Assembly (NCBI RefSeq): GCF_010672525.1
Contig: NZ_JAAHGH010000068.1
Span: 1 to 40,883, forward strand
From: Okeania sp. SIO2B3
GTDB lineage: Bacteria > Cyanobacteriota > Cyanobacteriia > Cyanobacteriales > Microcoleaceae
Length of the DNA: 40,883 nt
Reading direction: 5' to 3'
Positions 8,713 through 17,100 of the stretch are shown in pieces. The notes under the pieces were generated by a model. It searched no databases. It was given only the letters and a program-made list of their open reading frames with translations, and was not told where the DNA came from. The position numbers were made by a program, and so were the translations under genes. The stretch's first letter is position 1; the number at the start of each line of letters is the position of its first letter.

Positions 8713-9034
8713 CTGTTGTTTTAAAAGAACTTGACAACACTCTAGTGTAGGATGGCAGAAATAACTAACCAGTTACAAAATCCTAAAAGCTTTACCAATT
8801 AATACTTTTGACTTTTGTAAGGGCGAATGGCATTAGCCCCTACGACTTTTGACTTCCGCGTAGCGGCACTAGACTAATGGGTAATTTAGGTGAGTAATTA
8901 AATAGGTACAAAACATCCGATCCTTGACTACATAATTACCATAAATATCTGTTCTATAAAACTGAGACAAAGCGTCACATAACGAGACGAATTGATGTTT
9001 ACTTCCTGCTTCTACTGAGGCCGTCGGCGGTTAC
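8713..9034. other. Spacer with probable right end of the IS605-type element
   Basis: 322 bp with no gene. Next to tnpB (8990-9034) lies sequence likely to be the right end and 3' part of the guide RNA. Further left are the palindromes GGGCGAATGGCATTAGCCC (about 8821) and CCGCGTAGCGG (about 8856), members of dispersed repeat families. The start of the ABC permease is at 8712, so its promoter should be in the left part. Confidence 0.5.
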
Positions 9035-9110
9035 TCATCCACAGGCATTCACGGTCGAGCCGACCGCATCTCTCAAATTTATACTTGCGTTTAAATCTCT
9101 ATCTATTGAC
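8985..9110 (-). ncRNA. Candidate omega (reRNA-like) guide RNA at the tnpB 3' end
   Basis: In IS200/IS605 elements the TnpB guide RNA overlaps the 3' end of tnpB and runs out through the right end. Here the minus strand after the stop codon contains a CCGCCGACGG hairpin region followed by AGTAGAAGCAGGAAGTAAAC, which resembles the right-end sequences of many cyanobacterial tnpB elements. GGTCGGCTCGACCG near the tnpB stop is also a palindrome. The exact ends are not determinable by eye. Confidence 0.4.
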
Positions 9111-10117
9111 AACCCACATTCAGGGCAATCATAAGTCCGATTATTTAATGGCATATCCTGAACATGACCACAGTTAGAACAAGTCTTCGATGATGGAAAA
9201 AACCTGTCAACTAATACTAACTCAGAACCGTACCACTGACACTTATATCCAAGTTGTCTCCTAAATTCATAAAATCCTTGGTCTGCAATTGACTTAGCTA
9301 GCTTATGGTTAGCTAAGATACCGCGAACATTCAAGTCTTCTATGACAACACCGCCGTGGTTTTTGGCTAAGTATGTTGTCAATTTATGAAGTACGTCTTT
9401 GCGGATGTTAGCTACTTTTGTGTGTAGCTTCGCAATTTTAAGTTGTGCTTTTTGCCAATTAGTAGAACCAACAATTTTATTCCGATTGAGGTATTGTAGT
9501 CGGGAAAGCTTGGCTTCAAACTTACGGTATGAGTTCGCACTTTCAAATACTTTTCCATCACTTAAAGTTGCTAATGTCTTAATACCTAAATCTACACCTA
9601 CAACTTCAGTAGTTTTTGGAGTTGGAGCTTGAGTAAATTCATAGCTGCAACTTAAATACCATGAACCCGCTTGTCTACTAATAGTTATTTTTTGAGTTGT
9701 TGCCTCAATGGGTTCATAAGTTCTAACAACACCAATAAAAGGTAATTTGTGATTCCAACCATTTAGTTCTATCGGTTTTCCACAATTATCTATCGTGAAG
9801 GAATCGTGTTTGCCTTTCTTCTTAAACTTTGGATATTTACCTAACCCTTGAAAGAACCTTTTAAATGCCTCACCCAAATTGATGAAAGCATATTGATAAA
9901 CCCTAGAGGACAAGTTTTTCATCCAGGGATAAAAGGGTTTTGTATGGTTAGTAAAAACCTCTCTCAACTTACGAGCATTTGGTTTATAACCATCTTTGTA
10001 AGCTGCATTCCACAAACTTAACCCCCAATTATAACACCATCTGCCATAGCCTGCGTGTTGAGCCATCAGAGTTTTCTGCCGATTATTTAATTTGAGTTTG
10101 GTTCTAATGGATTTCAT
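9035..10117 (-). CDS. tnpB: TnpB, RNA-guided nuclease of IS200/IS605 family (OrfB)
   Basis: A 360-residue protein, full length for short TnpB. The N terminus is the OrfB helix-turn-helix region (LNNRQKTLMAQHAGYGRWCY). The RuvC catalytic residues are all present: D176 in GVDLGIKTLA, E260 in VVIEDLNVRGI, D341 in DRDLNASINL. A four-cysteine zinc knuckle (CSNCGH and CPECG, about 314-333) lies between the last two. No tnpA is next to it, so mobility would depend on a transposase elsewhere. Family members cut DNA next to a short target motif using a guide RNA made from the element's right end. The gene appears intact and could be active. Confidence 0.93.
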   Translation of the reverse strand: MKSIRTKLKLNNRQKTLMAQHAGYGRWCYNWGLSLWNAAYKDGYKPNARKLREVFTNHTKPFYPWMKNLSSRVYQYAFINLGEAFKRFFQGLGKYPKFKKKGKHDSFTIDNCGKPIELNGWNHKLPFIGVVRTYEPIEATTQKITISRQAGSWYLSCSYEFTQAPTPKTTEVVGVDLGIKTLATLSDGKVFESANSYRKFEAKLSRLQYLNRNKIVGSTNWQKAQLKIAKLHTKVANIRKDVLHKLTTYLAKNHGGVVIEDLNVRGILANHKLAKSIADQGFYEFRRQLGYKCQWYGSELVLVDRFFPSSKTCSNCGHVQDMPLNNRTYDCPECGLSIDRDLNASINLRDAVGSTVNACG

Positions 10118-10322
10118 ATACGGGTGAGCGCAGCCTGTCTAATAGTATGCTAATGCATTATATCGTTATTCTTTGATTAAGTCAATTCTCTTTGAACTGC
10201 TGACACTAAATCTTCAATCCTCCAATTTGTTCAAAATTTTTTAACGCGCTTGAACTCGATAATTTCGATTAGACAGCGATCGCTTTTTATTTATCCAGGA
10301 GTTCTGGGGTTTTGATTGCCAG

Positions 10323-10739
10323 CTAATTGTCTCTGAGCAAGGCATTAAACCCTTCTTGCGTAAAATGGCGATCGTAAGTCATTATTTCCCATAACCCCTG
10401 TTCTTTCATAACTAGCATGGAGGCGCAGTCGGTGAGACTATAGCCTTTGTCCAGTCGTTGTTGGTAGAACTTGATCGCATTCTCGAACTGGTCGGTGGTT
10501 TGGGGAATAATTTCTATGTTTGGATCGTCACGCAAAGCTTCAACAATTTCTATTGCAACCTGCCACAGATATTCTCCTCGGTTGGATAAAGCGTTCAGTA
10601 GTTCCGTTAGTACCATCTCCGTAGTTACACCACCATAGAAACCATTGCTTTCGGAGACTGCGACCGCTCGATCATGTAAGTCGTCGCGTTCGTCTGCCAG
10701 CGCTTGAAGATAAGAAGTATCTAAAAATATCCTTCTCAT
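10323..10739 (-). CDS. PIN-domain ribonuclease toxin (VapC-like)
   Basis: A 138-residue PIN-domain protein. The four acidic residues expected in the active site are visible: D7 (FLDTSYL), E46 (VLTELLNAL), D104 (SLTDCASM) and D123 (TYDRHF). Such proteins are Mg-dependent RNases and, in type II systems, are held inactive by the upstream antitoxin. The start ATG overlaps the TGA stop of the upstream reading frame (ATGA), which implies translational coupling. That upstream frame belongs to the antitoxin described next. Confidence 0.88.
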   Translation of the reverse strand: MRRIFLDTSYLQALADERDDLHDRAVAVSESNGFYGGVTTEMVLTELLNALSNRGEYLWQVAIEIVEALRDDPNIEIIPQTTDQFENAIKFYQQRLDKGYSLTDCASMLVMKEQGLWEIMTYDRHFTQEGFNALLRDN

Positions 10740-11096
10740 TCTTCTGTTGGTACTCCATACATATAGCTTTCAAAGTTGCGAGCAAAATCCTTTGGCAGTT
10801 TTTCCCATTCTTCCCGGGGAACTTTAGCGCCTATTTCTTTGATTTTTTGCCAGAAGGGTTTAACCGCAGGTTCCGAAGGGTTTTTTTTCGCTCGCAGGGG
10901 TTTTTGCATCGTCTTGAAGAAATTCTTCTAAGGCTTCCTCTGCTTGTTGCCCCAATTGCAATTGGGATTTGTCAGAGGCTTCTTGCACCCTTTTTTTCGA
11001 AGCAATCTCTTCTAAAATTAGAGTAGCAATGCCATCTTGTTCTGATTCTCGGAGTTTGGTTAAGGCTGCGATAGCCTCTTCTAATAGTTTTGTCAT
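10736..11096 (-). pseudogene. Antitoxin partner of the PIN toxin, frameshifted in a run of eight A
   Basis: From ATG at 11096 the frame encodes MTKLLEEAIAALTKLRESEQ and continues to residue 78 (ending KKPFGTCG). The stop comes soon after an A8 run (minus strand, 10888-10881). With one A fewer the frame would go on as NPSEPAVKPFWQKIKEIGAK, then VPREEWEKLPKDFARNFESY and MYGVPTEE, stopping exactly in the ATGA overlap with the toxin start. That tail, with W..I.EI...VP..EW.KLP.D and Y.YG, resembles the C-terminal part of common cyanobacterial PIN antitoxins. The full product would be 119 residues. It is either a decayed gene, a sequencing error, or a case of slippage at A8. Confidence 0.7.
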
Positions 11097-11445
11097 TTTC
11101 TGGTTTGATTGATTTTCTAGTAGGTTTGTTTGAAGTCAGAAGTTAGGGTTTTTCAAATTAGTTAAACCGCATAAAAATTATACCATTTACAGCAGTTTTG
11201 GAGTTGATGAGGTACAAAATTTGGTAGTCCTGCATAGTAATGGTATACAAGAAACAAGGGATGCTTGGCACGGGAGCAAGATGCTCCCACTAACGTATGT
11301 GGAATGGGCATCCTGCCTGTTCCTGTTCCGCACGACCATTAAAATGCACCACCACCCAAAATTTTAGGACTTTAGAGAGTAGGGAAAAAAATATTAATTT
11401 TAAAACTGTACCTCATTATCCTAAAAGAGGAAGCAAGTCAAAAAC
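11097..11445. other. Spacer between antitoxin and TldD-like gene
   Basis: 349 bp. A hairpin GGGAGCAAGATGCTCCC lies at 11272-11288 and belongs to a repeat type common in cyanobacteria. A 67-codon plus-strand frame crosses this hairpin and runs into the neighbouring gene; I do not believe it is coding. The antitoxin promoter should be near 11100-11180. Confidence 0.5.
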
Positions 11446-12933
11446 CTACGAAGCACTACCAATCACAATATCGCGCACTCGCACAGGTACACAACTATGA
11501 GTCATTTGAGCTAACTGCATAGGTTCCCCTTTCCCACAAATATTCGTACCGCACTGCTCCCTTTCTGCAACACTTCCCACCGCATCAACACTATTCCAAA
11601 AATCTGTAGTCATTGAATGATAAGTAACATCTTTCAACATTCCCACAACCTTCCCTTTTTTCACCTGCCAAAACGCATCTCCACCAAATTGAAAATTCCG
11701 TCGTTGTTGGTCAATAGAAAAACTACCAACACCATCAATTAAAATCCCATCTTCAGTATCAGCAATCATTTCGTCTAAAGTCGCAGTATGACTACCATCA
11801 TCAGGACCCGCTTCTAACCCCAAATTCGGAATGCGCACCATCGGTACACTCGACCAACTGTCAGCAAAAGCACAACCATTACTACTACCACGTCCAAGTC
11901 GATAAGCTGTTTCTCTGTCTGTGAGATAATCAACTAATACCCCATCCTTAACAACATACCACTCTTGTGACTTCACACCCTCATCATCATATCCCATAGT
12001 ACTACGGCCACCTGGTTGAGTGCGATCGCATTTAAAATTCACCCAGGGAGCAGCATATTGAAGTTTACCCATTTTATCTGTAGTGGCAAAACTGGTACCA
12101 GCAAAATTAGATTCATAACCATAAACCCTATCTAATTCCGTGGGGTGTCCAACAGATTCGTGGATGGTTAAAAATAGATTCGTTGGTTTTAAAATTAGAG
12201 TGGAGCGAATATCCGCAGGTCCTTTGGGAGCATAAACTTTTTCAATTGCTTCCTCAGCAACTCGCTCTACCTGACTCAATAGATCCGTGGGGTTAATATG
12301 CTCATAACCAATATTCAAAGGAGGTCGTTCATAACTACGACTTTGAGCATCACTATTAGCAATAGCTGTGCAAGAAAACCCAGGATAACTGCGGTAAATT
12401 GTTTGTTCAATTAAGGAATCATTTGTAGAAGCAAATATTTTCTCTTCTTTACTAAAGCGGAGAAAAGAAGCAGCTTTTTTCACTCCCCGCTCCTCATAAC
12501 TCAATAACTTCTCATTCAAATTTAAAAGTAATTCTGCCTTTTCGCCAATAGGTACTGCAAAAGGGTCAATTTCAATTGGAGTAATATAACTATCGCGGTG
12601 GGTTTCCACAGGTACTAACTTTACTGGTGTCCGTTGAGAGAGACGACTACCCTTAGCAATATTTACTGCTAGAGCAACAATTCTAGCTACCTCTTCTAGA
12701 CTTTGGCGATGACTGGCAGCAAAACCCCATGAACCATTGAGCAAAACTCTCACCCCAAAACCAGAATTAACCTTATCTTCTAATCTATTGAGAGAGCGAT
12801 CGCGAGCTGTTAAATTTTGAGAATGATAAGTACATAAGCGAATATCTCCATATTCACATCCGGACTGACGAATTAGGTCTATTGCGAGGGTAGCTAATTC
12901 TGTAGTTTGAATTTTTGCTGGTGCTTGTACCAT
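11446..12933 (-). CDS. TldD/PmbA-family metalloprotease (TldD-like subunit)
   Basis: A 495-residue protein. The zinc site is present around residue 258 as HESVGHPTE (HExxxH), so this is the catalytic TldD-type subunit rather than PmbA/TldE. The N-terminal domain (CEYGDIRLCTYHSQNLTARD and GFGVRVLLNGSWGFAASHR) and the C-terminal part (GGDAFWQVKKGKVVGMLKDV) follow the family pattern. TldD with TldE degrades unfolded peptides and matures some ribosomal peptides such as microcin B17. No TldE partner lies in this window and no RiPP precursor was recognised near it. Confidence 0.9.
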   Translation of the reverse strand: MVQAPAKIQTTELATLAIDLIRQSGCEYGDIRLCTYHSQNLTARDRSLNRLEDKVNSGFGVRVLLNGSWGFAASHRQSLEEVARIVALAVNIAKGSRLSQRTPVKLVPVETHRDSYITPIEIDPFAVPIGEKAELLLNLNEKLLSYEERGVKKAASFLRFSKEEKIFASTNDSLIEQTIYRSYPGFSCTAIANSDAQSRSYERPPLNIGYEHINPTDLLSQVERVAEEAIEKVYAPKGPADIRSTLILKPTNLFLTIHESVGHPTELDRVYGYESNFAGTSFATTDKMGKLQYAAPWVNFKCDRTQPGGRSTMGYDDEGVKSQEWYVVKDGVLVDYLTDRETAYRLGRGSSNGCAFADSWSSVPMVRIPNLGLEAGPDDGSHTATLDEMIADTEDGILIDGVGSFSIDQQRRNFQFGGDAFWQVKKGKVVGMLKDVTYHSMTTDFWNSVDAVGSVAEREQCGTNICGKGEPMQLAQMTHSCVPVRVRDIVIGSAS

Positions 12934-13377
12934 TATATGTTAGTCTTAAACTTTATCTAATTTATAGCAGGGAACAGGGAATAGGGAATAGGGAATAGGA
13001 AACAGGGAACAGTAACAAAAGCTTTTCTCTGTCTCAGGTTCATCATCAACATAAACATAAGTCCTAACCAACTCGTTCCTTGCTATATTTTATATGATGC
13101 GCTATTTTTTTCCAAAATTTGGTGTCCTGCAACCGTAATGGTATTGATGGAATTTGGGATAAATTACCTAATAGATATCTCCTCCAAAAAGAGGGAACAG
13201 GGAACAGGGAACAGGGAGAAATAATTGATAATTTATGGATAAGAATTGATTTTATTTTTTATTATCGGAGATGTCTAATAATCAGGACTTACCCACGGAC
13301 ACTAAATACAGTGAGGGCGAATGCCATTCGCCCCTACATACCCACTCCCCCACTACCCAAAATTTGAGGAATTAGCT
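12934..13377. other. Spacer with heptamer tracts and palindromic repeat
   Basis: 444 bp between divergent genes. There are two tracts of GGGAACA/GGGAATA heptamers (about 12967-13010 and 13191-13222), an incomplete end of the 89-bp MITE family (AGGACTTACCC at about 13284), and the palindrome GGGCGAATGCCATTCGCCC (about 13316). The AMIN gene's ribosome-binding site GAGGA lies at 13366-13370. An 82-codon frame here translates these repeats and is not credible. Confidence 0.55.
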
Positions 13378-14850
13378 ATGCCCAATCAATATTTATCTCC
13401 AAAAAATCTGTTAAAATCAAAATTTTTATTAAAATTTATTGGATTAGTAGGAACACTGGTAATTCACTTTAGTTTTACTCGGCCAGTTTTTGCCGCCTTC
13501 TTAACAAACTGGTTTTTTGACCCAGACAATAATCAACTCCAGTTTACTCTCCCATCAGGTACAGCTCCTAGTTTTTCTTTGGAAAATAAACCAGCTCGTC
13601 TAATTGTATACATTCCCAATACAGAGGTTAGTGTAGATGTGACTGAGTTATATCCGGCAGGTTTGGTACGCCGAGTTAGTCTTTCTCAAGAGCAACCAGA
13701 ACAAGCAAAAGTTATTATAGATTTTGCTCCAGAAGTGGTTATCTCTAGCAAACAAGTACAATTAGAACAGGTCGAACCACAGGAAAATAGTTGGCAGTTA
13801 AGTTTACTTGTAGCTGAGGGGGAATTTTCAGAGCCAGCAGAGGCCATAATTTCAGATCGACAGCCAACTGAGCCAGAAAATACAGAATTAGAAAATTCTC
13901 AAACTAGCAACCAACAGCTAACTGAGCCAGAAAATACAGAATTAGAAAATGCTCAAACTACCGAAGAAGAAGAAAATAATCAAACTTCTACTCAACCAAA
14001 GCAAGATAGTGTAGGTTTATTAGACACTGCTCCGGAACAAGAATCTCCTTTACCAAACCCAGGGCCTTCTGCAGAGCCTTCCGTACCATTTTTGGTCATT
14101 CCCACTGACAGGCCAGGTAGACTTAGGTCCCCAGTAATAGATGCTCTGGGTAATGAAAAGCCGGAAACGGAAAGTTCTCAGGTTGTAGAAACACCCACAC
14201 TTGAGACTACAGAGGAAGAAGAGACAGTTATTTCACTTCCTCCAGAGTCCACAGAAAAACCCAAAGACAATACTACAGAATCAGTAGATATAATTACTTT
14301 TGGAGAACCTTTGCCTGGGTCATCGGGGCAAAAACAATCTGAAGATGATATTGCCATATTAATTGAGGAAGGAGAAGTCATAGGTTTAATTTATCCATCT
14401 CAAGATGTTACATTACCACGAGATATTGAGATACAGGAAGTTTTGCTACTCAAAGAGGCGATCGTTGACGAATCTGGTAGAGTTATAGTACCAGCTAGAA
14501 CACCTGTAGTTGGTGGTTTTGATACTACCACTCATGGAAGTAAATTTATCGCTAGGGCTATATATGTAGATGAGCGCTTAATTCCTTTTTCTGCTGAATC
14601 AGAATTACTCCGAGGCCATCGTAATATAAATGAAAAAGTTTTGGCGGCCAGTAGCGCTGGTGGGGGGTTAGGATTATTACTACTGACAGGTTCAGGTTTT
14701 GGTTTTCTGGCAGGAGCAGCTCTTGGTGCTGGTAGTGTTGTTTTTACTTCTCCTCGTCCTTTTATCCTAGAAGGCAATAGTATTATAGAGGTTCGTGTAG
14801 TTGAGGATTTACCTAGTTCTAGGTTTTACGAGGATATTGGCAGTTTTTAG
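13378..14850 (+). CDS. AMIN-domain protein with acidic Pro/Glu/Thr-rich centre and TrbI/VirB10-like C-terminal region
   Basis: I choose ATG at 13378 (TTTGAGGAATTAGCTATG gives a good ribosome-binding site); the open frame extends 57 bp further upstream through repeats. The 490-residue product has a signal sequence ending near residue 39 (PVFAA). An AMIN domain follows (about 41-140: FLTNWFFDPDNNQLQFTLPS, then VRRVSLSQEQPEQAKVIIDF); this domain targets envelope proteins to peptidoglycan or the septum. Then comes a long acidic linker with two copies of TEPENTELEN. The C-terminal third (about 320-490) reads VIVPARTPVVGGFDTTTHGS and has a Gly-rich hydrophobic stretch; its layout recalls TrbI/VirB10-type periplasmic domains, but I hold that loosely. 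It is likely periplasmic; its function is unknown. Confidence 0.8.
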   Translation: MPNQYLSPKNLLKSKFLLKFIGLVGTLVIHFSFTRPVFAAFLTNWFFDPDNNQLQFTLPSGTAPSFSLENKPARLIVYIPNTEVSVDVTELYPAGLVRRVSLSQEQPEQAKVIIDFAPEVVISSKQVQLEQVEPQENSWQLSLLVAEGEFSEPAEAIISDRQPTEPENTELENSQTSNQQLTEPENTELENAQTTEEEENNQTSTQPKQDSVGLLDTAPEQESPLPNPGPSAEPSVPFLVIPTDRPGRLRSPVIDALGNEKPETESSQVVETPTLETTEEEETVISLPPESTEKPKDNTTESVDIITFGEPLPGSSGQKQSEDDIAILIEEGEVIGLIYPSQDVTLPRDIEIQEVLLLKEAIVDESGRVIVPARTPVVGGFDTTTHGSKFIARAIYVDERLIPFSAESELLRGHRNINEKVLAASSAGGGLGLLLLTGSGFGFLAGAALGAGSVVFTSPRPFILEGNSIIEVRVVEDLPSSRFYEDIGSF

Positions 14851-15067
14851 AGGTAGGTCAAGGGAATTAGTAACCAGGTCTCTACAAAAAATTAGGCGTT
14901 GCTGATTTGATGTAGGAAATTCAACATCGGTATATATCACCCAAAACGATAGTGGGAATTATATCTATTTCTGACTCTAAAGTCACGGAAAAACTTCTTT
15001 CTAGCTGCTACTCGGTCCTCCTGAGTTCTGTGAAATCATCAGCGTAACACACCGAAAATTAAAATCC

Positions 15068-15103
15068 AGTAGGGTGCGTTACATTTCATTAACGCACCCT
15101 ACT
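15068..15103. terminator. 14-bp-stem hairpin between convergent genes
   Basis: AGTAGGGTGCGTTA pairs perfectly with TAACGCACCCTACT across an eight-base loop. It lies between two convergent genes, so it could end both transcripts, although there is no long T run. The same sequence type is a dispersed repeat in many cyanobacteria, so a repeat origin is equally likely. Confidence 0.5.
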
Positions 15104-15117
15104 AGATTGACTTCTCC

Positions 15118-15164
15118 CCTACTCCCCCACTCACCCACTCCCCTACTCCCTACTCCCTACTCCC
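15118..15164. repeat. Heptamer tract (CTACTCC)n next to a stop codon
   Basis: The tract starts irregular (CCCCCACTCACCCACTCCCC) and becomes regular CTACTCC units. It abuts the TAA stop of the DUF3172 gene (15165-15167), another case of a heptamer tract sitting exactly at a gene's 3' end. Confidence 0.65.
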
Positions 15165-15674
15165 TTAAAAGTTATTTTCAGGAGCATTTCCCCCTGGCCC
15201 TAATTGATCGGGTAAGAAGAGGTTTTGAGCACTATCGTTTTGATAGATACAATTAATCTCTGGGTCGTCATTAATATTTCCGGTATAACCAAAAGTATTC
15301 ATTCTGTTTTTACAATTGCGTACTTCCTCGTTGTTGACTAAGTTTCTTTTCTCCAGAATTGACCAGTTATTTCTGCGGATGACACACCCTGGTTTTATAT
15401 TTGGTTGAGATACATATACATTAAAAGGATTTAGAGTCAAGAAAACTCTCATATTCGTTACCATAGCACTAGCTCCAAACTGTACACAAAGTTCTGGGTT
15501 TGGTACGCTGCGATCGATAAATTCACGAGAGGCCACATTTTGGGGAGTAAAATTAGCGGTGGAGCTAAAGGCAATGCCGATGCCAATTCCTAAAACAAAT
15601 ACTCCTCCTAATATTGCTATAGTGGCATAGTTGAATCTAGATGGTTCGGTGGTAGTTTGAGGTCTACGTTTCAT
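15165..15674 (-). CDS. DUF3172 protein, single-pass membrane protein
   Basis: A 169-residue protein. One membrane segment at about residues 17-35 (starts NYATIAILGGVFVLGIGIGI) is followed by a soluble domain with conserved cysteines (NPELCVQFGASAMV, KPGCVIRRNNWSILEKRN, EVRNCKNRMNTFGYTG, EINCIYQND). The pattern matches the cyanobacterial and plastid DUF3172 family, whose role is not known. The C terminus (PGGNAPENNF) is complete. Four cysteines in the soluble part could form disulfides if it faces the lumen or periplasm. Confidence 0.8.
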   Translation of the reverse strand: MKRRPQTTTEPSRFNYATIAILGGVFVLGIGIGIAFSSTANFTPQNVASREFIDRSVPNPELCVQFGASAMVTNMRVFLTLNPFNVYVSQPNIKPGCVIRRNNWSILEKRNLVNNEEVRNCKNRMNTFGYTGNINDDPEINCIYQNDSAQNLFLPDQLGPGGNAPENNF

Positions 15675-16742
15675 ATAGATTATAAATAAAGTTAAGTTAT
15701 AGAACTTCTTAGATTATAATTCTCAAATTAGAGCGTTTGAGTCAAAATTTAAAAGTCAAAAGTCAGATAACCTCCTAATTTTGATTTTTTTGATTTACTT
15801 TATTGAGCAATGTTAAGTTTTATGTTATAATTATCTTAAGTATAATAAAATTTATACATAAATATAGTCATATATAGTCAAGTGATGTCAAATATCTTCG
15901 TTAGATTTGTACAAAAGTGATTAAATATTTGACAACATTTAATCACTTTTGACTATCTGTATTAATGGTATAATCAAATTTGCCCAGAGTTACTGGGTTA
16001 ATCAATGAGTTATGTGAACGGTTCTCTAAACATAATGAGAAAAGCAGCTCTCTTATATCTTTGACTATGGGATAGAGAAGCCAGTGCGCCCTTGCGGGTT
16101 TCCCGACAGTCACGCAACTGGCGTGGTGTTGTAGTGCCTCCTCCGGAGGAGCTGCGCTAACACGAGTGTCAGGGTAACTCCTGCAAAATAAGGATATGTC
16201 ATATTTGACTATATTTTTATGAACTATATACTTACAATATCTGGGTATCATAAACATTCAAAACAAATATATAGGACTTACGCAGATACGCTATATATAG
16301 CGCTTAAAACTATTGTCCAATAGAACTTACACTCTATAAATAGTGCCTTTGCGTAAATCCTGATATAGTTAAATATAGTCATATGGTCTCCAGAAATTTG
16401 GGCGACTATTGACATAATCTAACAATGTCTGTGATATAACGAAAATCAAATATCCTCAAGAGTCAACGATCTGAGTTCAATAGGGTGAAATTCCTGGACT
16501 GACACGCTACCTCTAGACACATCAGAACCTATGTCCAAGCCTCTGTATTATGACCAAGTAGAAATTGAATCAGGGAGATAATCATGCAAAGAGGAAAAGA
16601 AAAAAGCAGTCCCAAATGCTTTTAGCTATGGGATAGAGGGTGTTGTAGTTTACCCAGTCAAGGTAACACTTGCAAAATAATGATACGTCATATTTGACTA
16701 TATTTTTATGAACTATTAGTATTTTTTAATCAGGATAGAGTA
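15675..16742. other. 1.07-kb repeat-rich spacer upstream of clpS
   Basis: No credible gene. It contains an 89-bp MITE-like element (16273-16361) and two diverged copies of a segment: TGCAAAATAAGGATATGTCA then TATTTGACTATATTTTTATG near 16178-16225, and the same with small changes near 16671-16716. The second copy ends about 25 bases from the clpS start. Several scattered TATAGTCA strings occur. A 104-codon minus-strand frame crosses a GC-rich palindromic repeat (CCTCCTCCGGAGGAGCTGCG at about 16137) and is rejected. Confidence 0.55.
16273..16361. mobile_element. MITE-like 89-bp element, copy B
   Basis: Same ends as copy A (AGGACTTACGCA and TGCGTAAATCCT, one mismatch) and nearly the same centre, including CGCTATATATAGCG and CTCTATAAATAGTGCC. 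The length is exactly 89 bp. It lies 380 bp upstream of clpS. Confidence 0.65.
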
Positions 16743-17030
16743 GTGTCTGTCGAGACTATAGAAAAACGTTCCACTTCCACAGTCCGTAAACCTGCACCAC
16801 GTTATCGTGTATTACTCCATAATGATGATTTTAATAGTATGGAGTATGTAGTGCAGGCATTGATGAAGACAGTGCCGAGTCTAACTCAACCCCAAGCTGT
16901 CGATATTATGATGGAAGCTCACAGTAACGGTATTGCATTGGTTATTACCTGTGCTTTAGAACACGCTGAGTTTTATTGCGAAAATTTAAAAAATCAGGGA
17001 CTAACTAGCACTATAGAACCTGATGATTGA
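16743..17030 (+). CDS. clpS: ClpS, adaptor of the ClpAP/ClpCP protease
   Basis: A 95-residue adaptor. It starts at GTG 16743, with AGGA about eight bases before it. The core matches ClpS: YRVLLHNDDFNSMEYVVQAL with the N-degron pocket Asn-Asp-Asp, then QAVDIMMEAHSNGIALVITC and ALEHAEFYCENL. ClpS delivers proteins with destabilising N-terminal residues to the Clp ATPase. The length is normal. A hairpin 15 bases downstream probably ends the transcript before the CPBP gene. Confidence 0.95.
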   Translation: MSVETIEKRSTSTVRKPAPRYRVLLHNDDFNSMEYVVQALMKTVPSLTQPQAVDIMMEAHSNGIALVITCALEHAEFYCENLKNQGLTSTIEPDD

Positions 17031-17045
17031 TTTAATTGTAATATA

Positions 17046-17079
17046 GAAACCGAGTTTCGACCTTGAGAAGCTCGGTTTC
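17046..17079 (+). terminator. Hairpin after clpS
   Basis: GAAACCGAG pairs with CTCGGTTTC around a 16-base loop, followed by TCATTTG. The position right behind clpS fits a terminator, though the T run is weak. GAAACCGAGTTTC is also a common cyanobacterial repeat motif. Confidence 0.5.
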
Positions 17080-17100
17080 TCATTTGTATAGGTGTTGGTA

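Larger units (their letters stand above)
8950..10150 (-). mobile_element. IS200/IS605-type element carrying only tnpB
   Basis: Approximate limits only. The tnpB gene is intact and sits alone. The left flank (10118-10150) reads ATACGGGTGAGCGCAGCC and may carry the left end. The right end probably lies below 9034. These elements have no terminal inverted repeats and make no target duplication, so exact ends need comparison with an empty site. Confidence 0.5.
14851..15164. other. Spacer between convergent genes
   Basis: 314 bp. AGGCGTTGCTGATTT at about 14892 looks like the terminus of a common cyanobacterial insertion element but no matching far end is clear. The spacer also holds the strong hairpin at 15068-15103 and a CTACTCC heptamer tract that runs to the DUF3172 stop codon. 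Confidence 0.5.

Noticed and set aside
11297-11500. A 67-codon plus-strand frame
   Set aside because: It runs through a dispersed hairpin and into the 3' end of the TldD-like gene on the other strand; no family or ribosome-binding site.
15943-16257. A 104-codon minus-strand open frame
   Set aside because: It crosses a GC-rich palindromic repeat and AT-rich DNA, has no recognisable family, and codon content differs from true genes; the repeat explains the open frame.
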